Part shown: positions 19,072 to 29,588 of the stretch, piece after piece
Numbering within the stretch: the first letter of the stretch is position 1
Layout: every line of letters starts with the position of its first letter
Assembly: GCA_036971715.1 (NCBI GenBank)
Contig: JAVHJL010000001.1
Span: forward strand, 5,084,001 to 5,148,000
DNA length: 64,000 bases
Direction: 5' to 3'
Source of the DNA: Arthrobotrys musiformis
Lineage: Eukaryota > Ascomycota > Orbiliomycetes > Orbiliales > Orbiliaceae
Program-made: the position numbers and the translations under genes
Notes under the pieces: generated by a model
Told to the model about the DNA's origin: nothing
The model's database searches: none
What the model saw: only the letters and a program-made list of their open reading frames with translations

Positions 19072-21944
19072 TCAACCAACAAAAGCAGCGAGGACATTTC
19101 CAACAGTGCCCATCCAAGTCCTGCTACTACCTACGCTGCCTGATGTGTCATTTTGCGCATTCCGTTTGCTGCCTGAGGAATACGGTTTCTTCATCCGCTC
19201 TATATCTTTCCTCATCCAAAATTCATCAATGGGGAATCTATACTTCACGCCAGCCCCTTCTGGGTCAAGTTTCATGTCTTCCCCGAATACTTGTTCGCTT
19301 TCAAATGGATGCATGGAGTTCATGAAGAGCCACTCGTCGTCGTCAGGGAGTCTTGGAATAGGGATATCCTGAGACTCAATTTCCTCTTCTCCCTCTCCCC
19401 CCTCGCTGCCTCCTCTTTGCCCAGGCTCTTTCCACCAGTCCCCTTTCATGTATAGATGCCTTTTCACATGTCCCTTCAGATCTCTTTCGGCCAACTTCCC
19501 ACGTTTGAACATCTCCACGCCAAACCACCTCCAACCCTTTAACTTTACCCTATCATACTTTACAGCTAGTTCCCAAGCCGTCCGTCCGTCTTTGTCCATA
19601 ATATCAACGTCAACGCCGCAGCCAACTAGAACCATAAGCATTTCTTCATCACAGAACGGCCCTAATGCAGCACAATGCAACACCGTCCACCCTTGAGGAT
19701 CAACAGCATTGATATCCGCGCCATTTGATACCAAATACTCAAAGTTTTCCTTCCAGATCTCATGCTTCTTCTGAAACTGTGAAACCTTTGAGTTCGACGA
19801 TTTCCTCGGGGTGTTGTATTTAACAGACCGGCGGATGTTATTATGAAGTATGGTTCGACCGTAGTCTGTTAGAAGGTTCGGATCACCTGGTATATTAGAC
19901 TCGATCAAACGACGCATTGAAGCGATATAACCTGCCCGAGCTGTGGCGTAGAAAGCGGGGTATGCCGAAGTTACGGATGCCGGTATCTTTCCCAGCGGTT
20001 TGGGGGTGTATTTCTCGGGTAGAGGACATCTTGCCGCGCCGTTCTGTAGTAAGAAATCGATGACTACAGGATTATCATGGCCATAGGTACAGGCCGATAC
20101 CAAAGGTGAGTTTCCGGCAATATCCGGATCATCGATTGAGGTAAGACCAGAGACGGATGAATAAACTGTCTTCAGAACCTTCTGTGTCGAATGTGGGTCA
20201 AGGTTTATGTATTGCGTTGTGACCGCGGAATGCATAACAGTAGCCTTGCCACGGAAAAGATCCGCTCGGGTGTTAATTAGTAAAGAAAATATCTTGAGGC
20301 ACGTATTAACTTGGTACGTTTTTACGTTGAGGTTGAAGAGTAAGTTGAAGAGAGTGCTTCCGCGGTGGTCTTCAGCCTCGGGGTCCGCTCCCAAATCTAG
20401 GAGATACTTGCAGGCATCGTAGCGGCGACATCGAACCGCTTCCTAGTCACTCACAATTAGCTTGCTATATATACACCTGTTACAAAGTATTAGTATTCTT
20501 CTTACCGCCAGCAACGTTCGCCCACTCGTTTCATGTACCGCGTTTAGTAGAAATGGATTCGCAGCCAGAGTGCTTCTCATTTTTTCGAACTCCCCTCGTC
20601 TCAGGTACTTCAATGTGGGTTCGTCAGACTTGAAAATAGCAGGTGTCGTAAACTGCATTCCAAATCCATCCACCCGTTTGATGAAAGCAAACGTTGCGGC
20701 TTGGCTATATAGCCATGGTGCGGGTGTGAACATCATCTTGTATCGACTAGCAGATTTATCCTTTGGGACTATTACCGCTGAGCTTGCTCCATCCCGTTGA
20801 TGGTGTGTCGAAAAAATTGATATCCGACCAAATGGCGTTTCCCAAGACCAATCCTTAGTCGTCGTATTGTAAACTTCTCGCCGGTTTTGATCGGTAACAG
20901 AATAGGCCGGGGGGGGGTCCTCAATGGCTTCAGAAACGTCAGCGTAAACGCTTTTCGCGGAAAAGTCCCGATTCAGAGTCCTTTGCATGATCTGCCTCGC
21001 CAACGGATCTACAGCGTGGGTGATTTCAGAACTCCCAATATTCGCAAGTGAGCCCGAAGACTCAAAGCGATCGAGAAGCTGAAGTAGTAACTTCTGCGTC
21101 TCCTGCTCTTTCTGCGTATGGATGTCCTCAAGACGCTGCAACCTTACTTCTATCTCCTCAGAAGTCCTCTGGCTATGGCTTTCCAAATTCTTCAGTGTAT
21201 CGGAATTACTCCTAACAATTGCCTCGATTTCAACCGCATGTGACTCTATAGCCGTTGCAATGGCGTGGGTGTCCTTTAAAGCTTCCTTTTGATATTCGGC
21301 CAGCGACAGAACTTTCAGCGAGGTTTTACTATTTCCATATCACAAAAGAGGGTGAATCGTTAGCAGGGCCGGAGAAGACAAAACTCCAAACTTAACCCAA
21401 ACTCACTAAGTAAAGCGTACGAGTGTACAGTATCCAGCGCCAACCCCAAGTGCTGTATGGTCCTATCGATGATCTCCAGCAGCTCTTTTGTTTCCTTTTC
21501 TCGAAATGGCCAGCCGAATTTTCGAAGGCTCGCTCGGAATTTGCTTTTGGTGTCGCCAATATCTCGGTTCTTCGACAGGTCCAGAGATCGGTCGGCAACC
21601 TCGCTCTCGCCACTCGTTCCTTCGACCTCAGGCTTTGGTGGTGGTTCCACCACATCTTTCATAAACGGCCGAACAAGTTTTTCAATTCTTCCGAAATTCC
21701 CTTTACAATTATTGACACACATCTCAATGACCTCCTTCTCATGCGGACTAACTGAAGGATCAGTTAAAACAGGTGAGAGATCTGTGAGCATATGCGACAG
21801 GATATCGGTATTTGTCCGAATCTGAAGAAGAGTTTCAGAAGATGTCTTGACAGATGTCGAGAATTGGTGGAGGGATTTGGTCAGGCCTACGGCCATACCG
21901 AGGATGCCTAATGCACCCGTAGCGATGGAGAAGGGGTCCGCCAT
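19072..21944 (-). CDS. STAND-type N-terminal domain plus ankyrin repeat protein
   Basis: Three exons on the minus strand: 21944-21407, about 21311-20506, and 20442-19072, giving about 904 residues. Residues 1-180 look like the fungal STAND N-terminal domain (MADPFSIATGALGILGMAVGLTKSL and the LLEIIDRTIQHLGLAL helix). The middle region is coiled-coil rich (RLQRLEDIHTQKEQETQKLL) followed by an unassigned globular part. Ankyrin repeats occupy the C-terminal half: ACKYLLDLGADPEAEDHRGSTLF, GNSPLVSACTYGHDNPVVIDFLLQNGA, YLVSNGADINAVDPQGWTVLHCAAL and DKDGRTAWELAV. No P-loop NACHT or NB-ARC lies between sensor and repeats. The second intron is clear. The first is less certain: GTGAGT with acceptor at 21312 keeps frame, but an alternative GTACGC donor with a different acceptor also works. 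Probably an intracellular scaffold or recognition protein; partner unknown. Confidence 0.75.
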
Positions 21945-23098
21945 CTATACCAGATGTTATCGTACGCTATCTTCCGTGGGATTGGAGACAAGGGGTGCGA
22001 AGTTCATGATCTAGATTTTCCCATGAGCTCAGGTGAGATTGAAGGAGGAGATAGCTGGTCGAAAGCGTCATAGTTAGATTCATTCGATCTCGAGATGCCG
22101 TGATCCCTGCTAGACTTGGCAAGCTAGCCCGAAATGATACATCAACACGGATTCTTTGTGGTATTGTGGTATACGTAGGAGAGACCAGTGACACACAAGG
22201 TACAAGACTAGCCGAAGGAACGAAAGATCTTAAGACAATATAGGCCTCGAGGGAATATATAATTATAACGCTTAAGAACCCTCTCTCAATCAGTATGCAG
22301 AACATTACATACAAGATAAATACAGAACGCAGGGCCAACTTCAATTAATTAAATCGCATAGCCTTGTCTCGAATCCAACCCTGGGGGCCATAGCCATAGA
22401 TTCGCTGTCAGCCCTATGTAGCGTATTGCCTGTGAAACGAGCTCACACATGTGTGCGCGGAGCCTTAAGACTACTAAAAGCATGCTACATCTTGGAGCTA
22501 GACTACGTAAGTACCTACTTAGGTATGTACTTGATAAGTGCACTTATATGTGGCCCACATCTCTCAACATCACCACGACTCATCATCACCCCCCTCCTTC
22601 ATCATCACCACCCCCTCCATATATTCAACCTCGATGATTAATATATGATATATTGTTCAACCCGAGCTAGGTACCCTTACCAGACTACACTCCCAGATCC
22701 ACTAATGCTGATCACTCGCACGTAGAGGATACATATGATAGCTCACAGCCCAACTTCACGATTGATCTGGACGGTTTACAATCACGTATCTACAAAATGC
22801 AACGACCTGTTGCGTTGTGTCGATCCCCAGATCTAAGACTACTTGCATTTGGAGGTCGAAATTCCAGTCAATAATGCCCTTAATACGGCATCTTTAGGGC
22901 TAAGAGGGCATAGCATCAGGATCACTGGAACACCCCTCGGATTGGCATTGAGCACCATCGCCTCGAGAAGAAATATTCAAACCTTCACCAATACAACCAA
23001 CCAGCACTCCATACCTCTTCTTCCTAATAATTATTCATATACACACATGCACACACCAGCTCCATACTTAGCTACCACTTCTCCTTCCGACCCCAACA
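21945..23098. other. Divergent intergenic region
   Basis: Between divergent genes. It includes a CA/CATCACC-rich plus-strand stretch near 22570-22620 and a near-palindrome AGTACCTACTTAGGTATGTACTT near 22508. No gene seen. Confidence 0.5.
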
Positions 23099-24737
23099 AT
23101 GAACATCAACGGTAAACCAAGCCGTATCACCCTCTCTGCTAGGGATATCCCTCTTCGCAAGCACGATAAAGAGAACCCTAGAGATTACTCTAAAAGAACC
23201 CCCAGCGGAACCATTATCAAGGGCACTCACGATGACCCTTTCCTTCCAGCTCTTCCCTACCCGATCCAAACATACAGAACATGCGGTCCGAAGGAATTCG
23301 AGAAGATTGTATTCGGTGTCACCTGGGGTCCACCAAGCATCAATGGACTTGATTCCATGAGGCGGTATGCAACTAACCTCTAGACATCGGAATTTGGCCG
23401 TGTCCTACAAACTAACTGTCTTCTGAAGTATGAGTATCCCATCGCCGACAAAGTCAACTCCAATTAGTGTGATTTTCTCCGATATTACATGTTGTTCCCT
23501 CATCCGCCATTCAGCCTTCATCAAGCACTTCGCAGGCCCAGTCGACCCGGGCTCTCCCTCTGTCATGCGAGGAGACGACCTCTTCATACCAACCACATAT
23601 GGTTGGTTCAAGTACAACCAGTCCTCTATATTGCCTTATTCCGTTGCCAGGTCCTATATATTCCACCACTTTTACTTCACACCAGATCTCACGAGAAGCT
23701 CAGACGAACAAAGCCGTGGAGATCTCCAGGATTCCCTAATTCCGTTCCCCATGCTTGTAATTGGGGTCTGCTTGCTGCCCATTGTTCTTCCCATGGACCC
23801 AGGTGTCGTTTACACCCAACATTTCCTAATCGTCGAGGATCCTTTCCCACTAGATGGCCCTGGATCTGAGGACATCGACCTCGTCATCGACATCGAAGGA
23901 TTTGGGACCGGCTCCTTCTGGCCACATCCCTGGGGTTGTTTGCCCGTCGTTGAAAAGGGCAGACACCGGGTCCATCTCAACAATCGAGGCATGATAGAAT
24001 GCCTTGCTCTCGGCGTGATGAAAGAGTTCAACGAAGAAACATACATGGGCAAAGTCGGACTCGCTGTTTGGTTCGGCAAAGGGAGCGTTTTCAACCACGG
24101 AACAACCGTTGACATAGACTTTCGGGACCACCAGTACCATATGCTCAATACCAAGGAGGACGTACTACAAATGGTCGCCTTCACCTTCGGATTAGAGAAG
24201 GTTGCGGCGATGTTCACGGAAATGGGCGTTATGGTCACGGGCATCAACATTGCTATCCCCTCGCAAGAGGTCGCCAGAATTGTTACAAAGATTGGGTCAC
24301 AGAAAACAATCCCAACAAAGAAAGGGTGGAGCTGGTTGGCAGTCATGGAGTTCTTGAGTAAATTGAGGTTTAAAATCGAGGCAGAGTATCTATTACTCGA
24401 GCAATGGGAGCAGCTGGGCGAGGTCATCGCCTTTGCTCATGTCGGAGACAAGAAGTTGAATAAAGACATGGTATACGACGCGGGCGAGATTTGGAGCCGT
24501 TGTCGTGTGGCGGAGAGGAGGGGCTATAAGTGGACCAGTCATGGTGAAGGTGCTGGGGAGCAGCTAGTTAAGGACTTAGACGCACTTCCTAAGTGGGAAG
24601 AGCATAAGAAGTCCGTCCATCAGGTCTCGGAGGCAGATTTCAGCCTTAGGGGTTGGCCATACTTCATGGAGATTGGAAAAATGAGAAGGAGATTGGACGA
24701 AACTGTTCCGAGAATTTCCGAAACCACCGCATTTTGA
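23099..24737 (+). CDS. Degenerate RNase H-like protein, paralogue 1
   Basis: Two exons, 23099-23364 and 23429-24737, encoding about 524 residues, with a phase-2 intron just before MSIPSP. No named family recognised. Residues 90-235 align with paralogue 2 (FSDITCCSLIRHS against FCEDLNISLIRES; LLPIVLPMDPGVVYTQHFLI against MIPFCLPHNIKKTHWVQALV). The following 170 residues follow the RNase H strand-helix order: RVHLNNRG (about 269-276), GLAVWFGKGSVFN (about 299-311), helix EDVLQMVAFTFGL (about 332-344), VMVTGINIAI (about 356-365) and IAFAHVGDKKLNKDMVYDAG (about 422-441). None of the four positions where active RNases H have D, E, D, D holds the expected acid. Seen: the paralogy. Inferred: the fold and loss of nuclease activity. 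No signal peptide; probably intracellular. Confidence 0.6.
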
Positions 24738-26102
24738 TCGAGCCAGCTCTGAGATCGGATCAAGCAGTAAATAAGTTCGATTTACGCGGTAAGTGCCCGT
24801 ATACAGTCTACGGCTTTCATATAAGCAGCTGGTGATGTTGGAAGCTAAATATCCCGTTCACATGAACACATCCCTTAACCACTCTGTTCTCTCTTTCTTC
24901 TCATACACTATAAGTCCAAAGACTACACGTCTAAAACCCCCTTTTCTTTATTCCATACTTTCAAATAATGTCCCCATTCCTTTTCTCATACTACCCCACT
25001 TTTCATCCTTCTCTGTCTTCCTCATTCGTACAATCCCGGCATAAACCCTCGTCATTGCCCACTATACCCTTTAACAATTGTCACGCCGCTTGTAATTCAA
25101 AGTTGGCAAGACGATGAAAGAATGCTTCAAGGAACTCCTGTTTTCTTTCTGAAATGTACGTTAATACCGGTGCGAAATATAAGCTTCAGTAGTGGAAATT
25201 TCTCTGTTGATAACTTTAGTCTGGTATAAAATGGATATGGCTGCGTATTTGCAATATTTGGCGTCGCATCAGTACTTGTAGCTTTAGAACCATTGTTGTT
25301 ATCGCAATTATGAAAGAGAATGGGTACGAGACAAAGCGGATCGGTGGGAACGAATTATATGTTTAACGGTTTCAGGATATCGACGAGGACTTATCTCGTA
25401 AACCAAATACTGCTACGGGTGGTGAACGGAGTGGTAGCAGCATGCAGCGGATTCTAGTTACGTAGGTGTGTATGTATATGACACTCTCCCACCAAATGTT
25501 ATTAAATTCACGAAGGTATATACCGAGGCAAATACGTGGACTGCCACTCACTTCCAAGCTGGCCCTCGCCTCCGTGAATAAGTTCAAGCTACAAGCACAG
25601 TAATTAATCACGGTGGGGACATTTTAAAATATTATTTTTGCATTGCTTCATAGAATTTACTACCTCAAGTTAATGTTTTGTCTCCTCTACATCTAGGCTA
25701 ACTGCATTGGCGCCTATTGCTCTCTGATTAGCTGGCAAGCAGGTAGCTAGGTAAAAGCTATGTATTCTTACCTGGCCACGAGTTCGAAAGATGCATTTCG
25801 GATGCCGAGCGCTAGTAGATGAGGATACGGCAACATTTCGGCTCTCAAAAAGGCAAGCGCTGCTTGAGAAGGAAATTGTGTAACATGCAATATAAGGAAA
25901 GAAAGAAGAACGAGAAACCATGTAGTACGGAAAAGCATCCATAAGAAAATAGCGTTTGAATGCCCGCTTGTTTGTAACAGAGAAAGGAGAATAAGAGAAA
26001 GAAATCCCAGTATCCCATACTAGCAAAAGCAAAATCATAGAATTCAGAATAAGGAAAATAGGAAGGAGAAGAATAAAGGCAACTTTGGAATATCGATACT
26101 AT
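24738..26102. other. Spacer between convergent paralogues
   Basis: About 1.36 kb, AT-rich, with no supportable gene and no obvious remnant of a third copy. A 122-codon minus-strand frame at 25670-26038 is hydrophobic and irregular, and is probably chance. Confidence 0.5.
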
Positions 26103-27829
26103 TTACCCAGGATAATTGGCTGGGTTGAAGATATCTTCTTCCGGGGTTGCCTCGTTGTTGTAATGTGGGTCGTGTTCAGCTTCAGCAATTTCAAGCTGGC
26201 GCATGAGAGATTCAAACGGTTCCTCATAACGAATTGAAAGGAACGATGGACCCCTCATATTCTCCCAGTCGGCGTCATGGACCCTGGTAATTGGCGTGTT
26301 CTCGTCGTGTTCAATTCCCTTAATATCGAACGTCCCGGTTCGAGCTAGTTCATCGCACGCAGCTTCGACTTCTTCATAATCGCTGTATTTGATATTGTAT
26401 GGGATATCGTGCGTAGCCATGACGGCCAATTGTTTTGCTTGTCCATTATTCTGACCTTCGATCCACTTCAATCGAGCAGGCCAGCCGATGGCTTCAAAGT
26501 CCTTGAAGAATTTCTTCAGAACACGGGACCAGAGTTCTTGGAACTCAGGTCGGTTGATGCCACTGTTCTGACGAATGGCTTCCAATAATCCTAGAGCAAC
26601 GGTGTGGGTAAGATGGATTGTAATTCCCTTGACTTTGCGCATGATACCCCGCAGCTCAGTCATATCTTTCAATTGACGAAAGAGGGTAATGACAGCGATC
26701 AGGTCGCCAAGGGGTTCCTTGCGCAGGCAAGTCTCGCACTCCCAGTACCAATGTTTGCTAATATTGAAAGCGCTGTTGTCACTGAAGTAAACACCAACGC
26801 CGAAATGTTGCTTTGGAGGGGGCGGAGGCCCTTCAGCGGTCAGACCAGCTTCAACGCCCGTGCTTGGTGGCGTGTAGTGTTCCGACGATACCCAGACTTG
26901 AAGTGATCCCTCTTGGAGATACAATCCGATTGGGTTCTCGTGAAGCATTGGAACGGGGCGAGTACCGCCAGCATAAGTAATCCCAGCAGCAAAGTCACGA
27001 GGTGCAAAGACGGCCATGACTTCGTCTTGAACCCCAGTGTTCCATGGAAACAACTCCTTGACGACAAGGGCTTGGACCCAGTGGGTCTTTTTGATATTGT
27101 GCGGTAAACAGAAAGGAATCATCGTGATCCCCACCGCTTGCATGCTACCCTCTTGGTTAATATTGAAGAGGCTTCCTCTGGTGAATGTTTCTTGAACGTA
27201 GAGGGGGGAGTCCTTGTTGAATTTGACAATTGAGCGACTATCGTAGTCTAAAATTCCAAATTCTGTGGGAATGCTGCGGCGAGAAGTCTTTTCATTAGGA
27301 GCAAAATACTCCGTGTAAAAAGACTCTCTGATGAGCGAAATGTTGAGATCCTCACAGAAGATTGCAGGGAATGGCTTTGGATTGCCAGGAATAGCAATCA
27401 TGAGTCTAGATATATAGTTTAAACGTTAACAACAAAAGCTAGAGCAAATAAAATCCAACTCCACAACATCACCTGGTCTCGGACCGGGGGACGGAATATG
27501 AGTAATGGGAAATATCGGAGAATATATACTTACGGTTCCTGGTCTTTCAGAAGGTTGCCAGTCTCTTTGGGAGGAGCGAACAAACGACCCAGCTCAAGAT
27601 TCAAGTCACTATCGTTCATTACGTATGGAATCCGTTGCATAGCTCGAGCACCAATTTTAGATACTCCGAGGAATGGACGTGAACCATCTGCCGAACACCC
27701 TTCATCACAGCTGTCACCCTCTAAGTCTTTATCTGGAGCGGGTGGAATTGGACGTTGCTGAAGTGGGTACCGGATGGGTTCGGATATGCATCTGCGGAAG
27801 CTGAGGTCGTCCTTTATTTCTTGAGCCAT
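26103..27829 (-). CDS. Degenerate RNase H-like protein, paralogue 2
   Basis: Two exons on the minus strand, 27829-27534 and 27405-26103, encoding about 532 residues. The intron is phase 2 and falls at the same place as in paralogue 1, just before LMIAIPGNPKP. The RNase H-like order is clearer here: LQVWVSSEHY (267-276), FGVGVYFSDNSAFN (300-313), helix LGDLIAVITLFRQL (331-344, with GDL where active enzymes have AEL), ITIHLTHT (360-367, THT where they have TDS) and ARLKWIEGQNNGQAKQLA (409-426, K where they have the final D). The first exon (about 98 residues) is Pro-rich and unlike that of paralogue 1. Probably a non-catalytic nucleic-acid-binding or protein-interaction fold. The fold assignment is from motif pattern only; the relationship between the two genes is much firmer. 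Confidence 0.65.
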
Positions 27830-28385
27830 GGCTATGGGTTGAGAGGAAACAAAAGAGAAGGATTCGAAGAGTATTTTTTTGAGAGAAGAGAAGGTGGTAG
27901 GGTCCTAGAGCAGCTCCTAGTGTGGGGGGGGTGTGGAAGCAGCCAGGAGCTTTGGTTTCAATCGATGGTAGATGATAGATGCAGGAGGATGTTGATGATG
28001 ATGGGAACATGAGGAAGAGGGTCCCAGATGATTGACCAAATCATCCAGGCTCCATTATACGAGACAAGATGGAAGGGCCCTTTCTCGGCAGCATTTTCTA
28101 TTAATTATTAACGTTCGAATTGTCGTCCCGGATTTTTATGATCGGAGAGAAGCGCGTTGGCTCTGTTGCATCACCATGGCGCCCTGATCGGGGAGGCGCT
28201 CTGCGGTACTACTATAATTTACTTGGCAGGTCATTTAGATTGTTGGGCAGGGCGCCCTTCGAATTTATAATCTATCAAATTCAATACAAGATATGTAGGT
28301 ATCGGTATCATACAGAGGTATAGTATACATCGCCGCTCCATGGGGGTGTTAACATGTTGGGGGATCAATCACGATATTGATATAT
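27830..28385. other. Intergenic spacer
   Basis: Upstream region of paralogue 2 and 3' region of the next minus-strand gene. No gene seen. Confidence 0.5.
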
Positions 28386-29588
28386 CTAAAAGATCATGGT
28401 AGACGCAAGCACCAGGCAGAATATTCCAGCGCTGGTGAGCATTGGCCGAAAGGCATGCGGGCCCCCGGAAATCTTCCATTGAGGGAGAGCATCTGCAGAC
28501 TCGTTATATCCCGTTATGGGCTTGCTGGCACTAATGTTGAGTGCTCCTTCGAAGCTGACCTGGAAGTCGCCACTGGCATTCCAATATGATTCTCTCGTAA
28601 GGCTTGACTTTCCCTTTATAAAAGGTTCCCAGCCAGCAGGAGGGTCGTTAAAAATAAGCCCACCACTCAAATAGCAAGGCCACTCTGGTTGCGCACCGCC
28701 AATTAGATTTTGGAACTTTCCGTTCAGAAGGTTGAAGTTGACAGTATCTGTTCCCACGCCAGTGATATTCGCGCTCATGTCTGACACATTCGGTTGGAGC
28801 CAGATGGTCAAGAGCGCACCCGTAGCTGTTTCGTTCCGGCCCCTGGGGAAGAAGGTTGCGCTATCGTATTGGGAACTTTCAATATGGAAGCCAGTTGTGC
28901 AGACATCTTCCAATGGGACCCAATTATTAGTCGCAGGTGCTAGTCCGTAGTCACTTAACGGGGTGTATACGAAGTCGGTATCGATATTCACACTTGTGAT
29001 ATTTCCTGTAGAGTTTCGCACCGGTGTGATATCTGTAACCCAAGATATCTCTCGGCTTGTGACATGGTCGGCAACCGTTCCGTTAGGATATGTGATCCGG
29101 AGATCAGGGTATCCAAGGCTCGATAAACGGAAAACTTCTCGAAGAGGCGCAATATCGCCAGCGCTACCCCGGTCCCAGGGTGTGAAAGCCCGAAGCTCCC
29201 AGAAAAGCAGATCAAGGATACCATTCGTAGCTGTCGCACCAATATTCATGACCGCATCATAGGTAAACGTATGATACTGGTTGTCAGCACTGATACAAGA
29301 GTACTCTGTCGTCTCAGATGTTGATGAAGATTTGGTGAGACGATACTTGAAAGTCAGCTGGCCATCATAATATCCTGAGAACATAGGGCCATCGTATATT
29401 TCTTCTTGTTGATACCCTCGACTATCGAAACATCTGTTGGTGGTGTCGCTGCTACCACCACTGCCACCAGAAGTCCCACCACCGTCCCCACCACCGCTTC
29501 CGTCGCTGCCTCCACCGCCCCCTCTGCGGGCACCCACAAAGGGGGCGAAAAATAGAAGGGCCAGGGGAGCAAAACCTGCAACTCGCAT
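28386..29588 (-). CDS. GPI-anchored secreted glycoprotein
   Basis: A single-exon, 400-residue protein. Residues 1-20 form a signal peptide (MRVAGFAPLALLFFAPFVGA). A Gly/Ser spacer of about 28 residues follows, then an ectodomain with about nine N-glycosylation sequons (NGT, NST, NIT, NET, NVS, NAS, NIS and others) and a few cysteines (for example NRCFDSRG, YSCISAD, DVCTTGF, WPCYLSGG). The C-terminus is a hydrophobic tail, MLTSAGIFCLVLASTMIF, preceded by small residues (KISGGPHAF), the layout of a GPI attachment signal. It is therefore expected at the plasma membrane or wall. I do not recognise an enzymatic family; the beta-rich composition would suit a wall or adhesive protein. Confidence 0.7.
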   Translation of the reverse strand: MRVAGFAPLALLFFAPFVGARRGGGGGSDGSGGGDGGGTSGGSGGSSDTTNRCFDSRGYQQEEIYDGPMFSGYYDGQLTFKYRLTKSSSTSETTEYSCISADNQYHTFTYDAVMNIGATATNGILDLLFWELRAFTPWDRGSAGDIAPLREVFRLSSLGYPDLRITYPNGTVADHVTSREISWVTDITPVRNSTGNITSVNIDTDFVYTPLSDYGLAPATNNWVPLEDVCTTGFHIESSQYDSATFFPRGRNETATGALLTIWLQPNVSDMSANITGVGTDTVNFNLLNGKFQNLIGGAQPEWPCYLSGGLIFNDPPAGWEPFIKGKSSLTRESYWNASGDFQVSFEGALNISASKPITGYNESADALPQWKISGGPHAFRPMLTSAGIFCLVLASTMIF

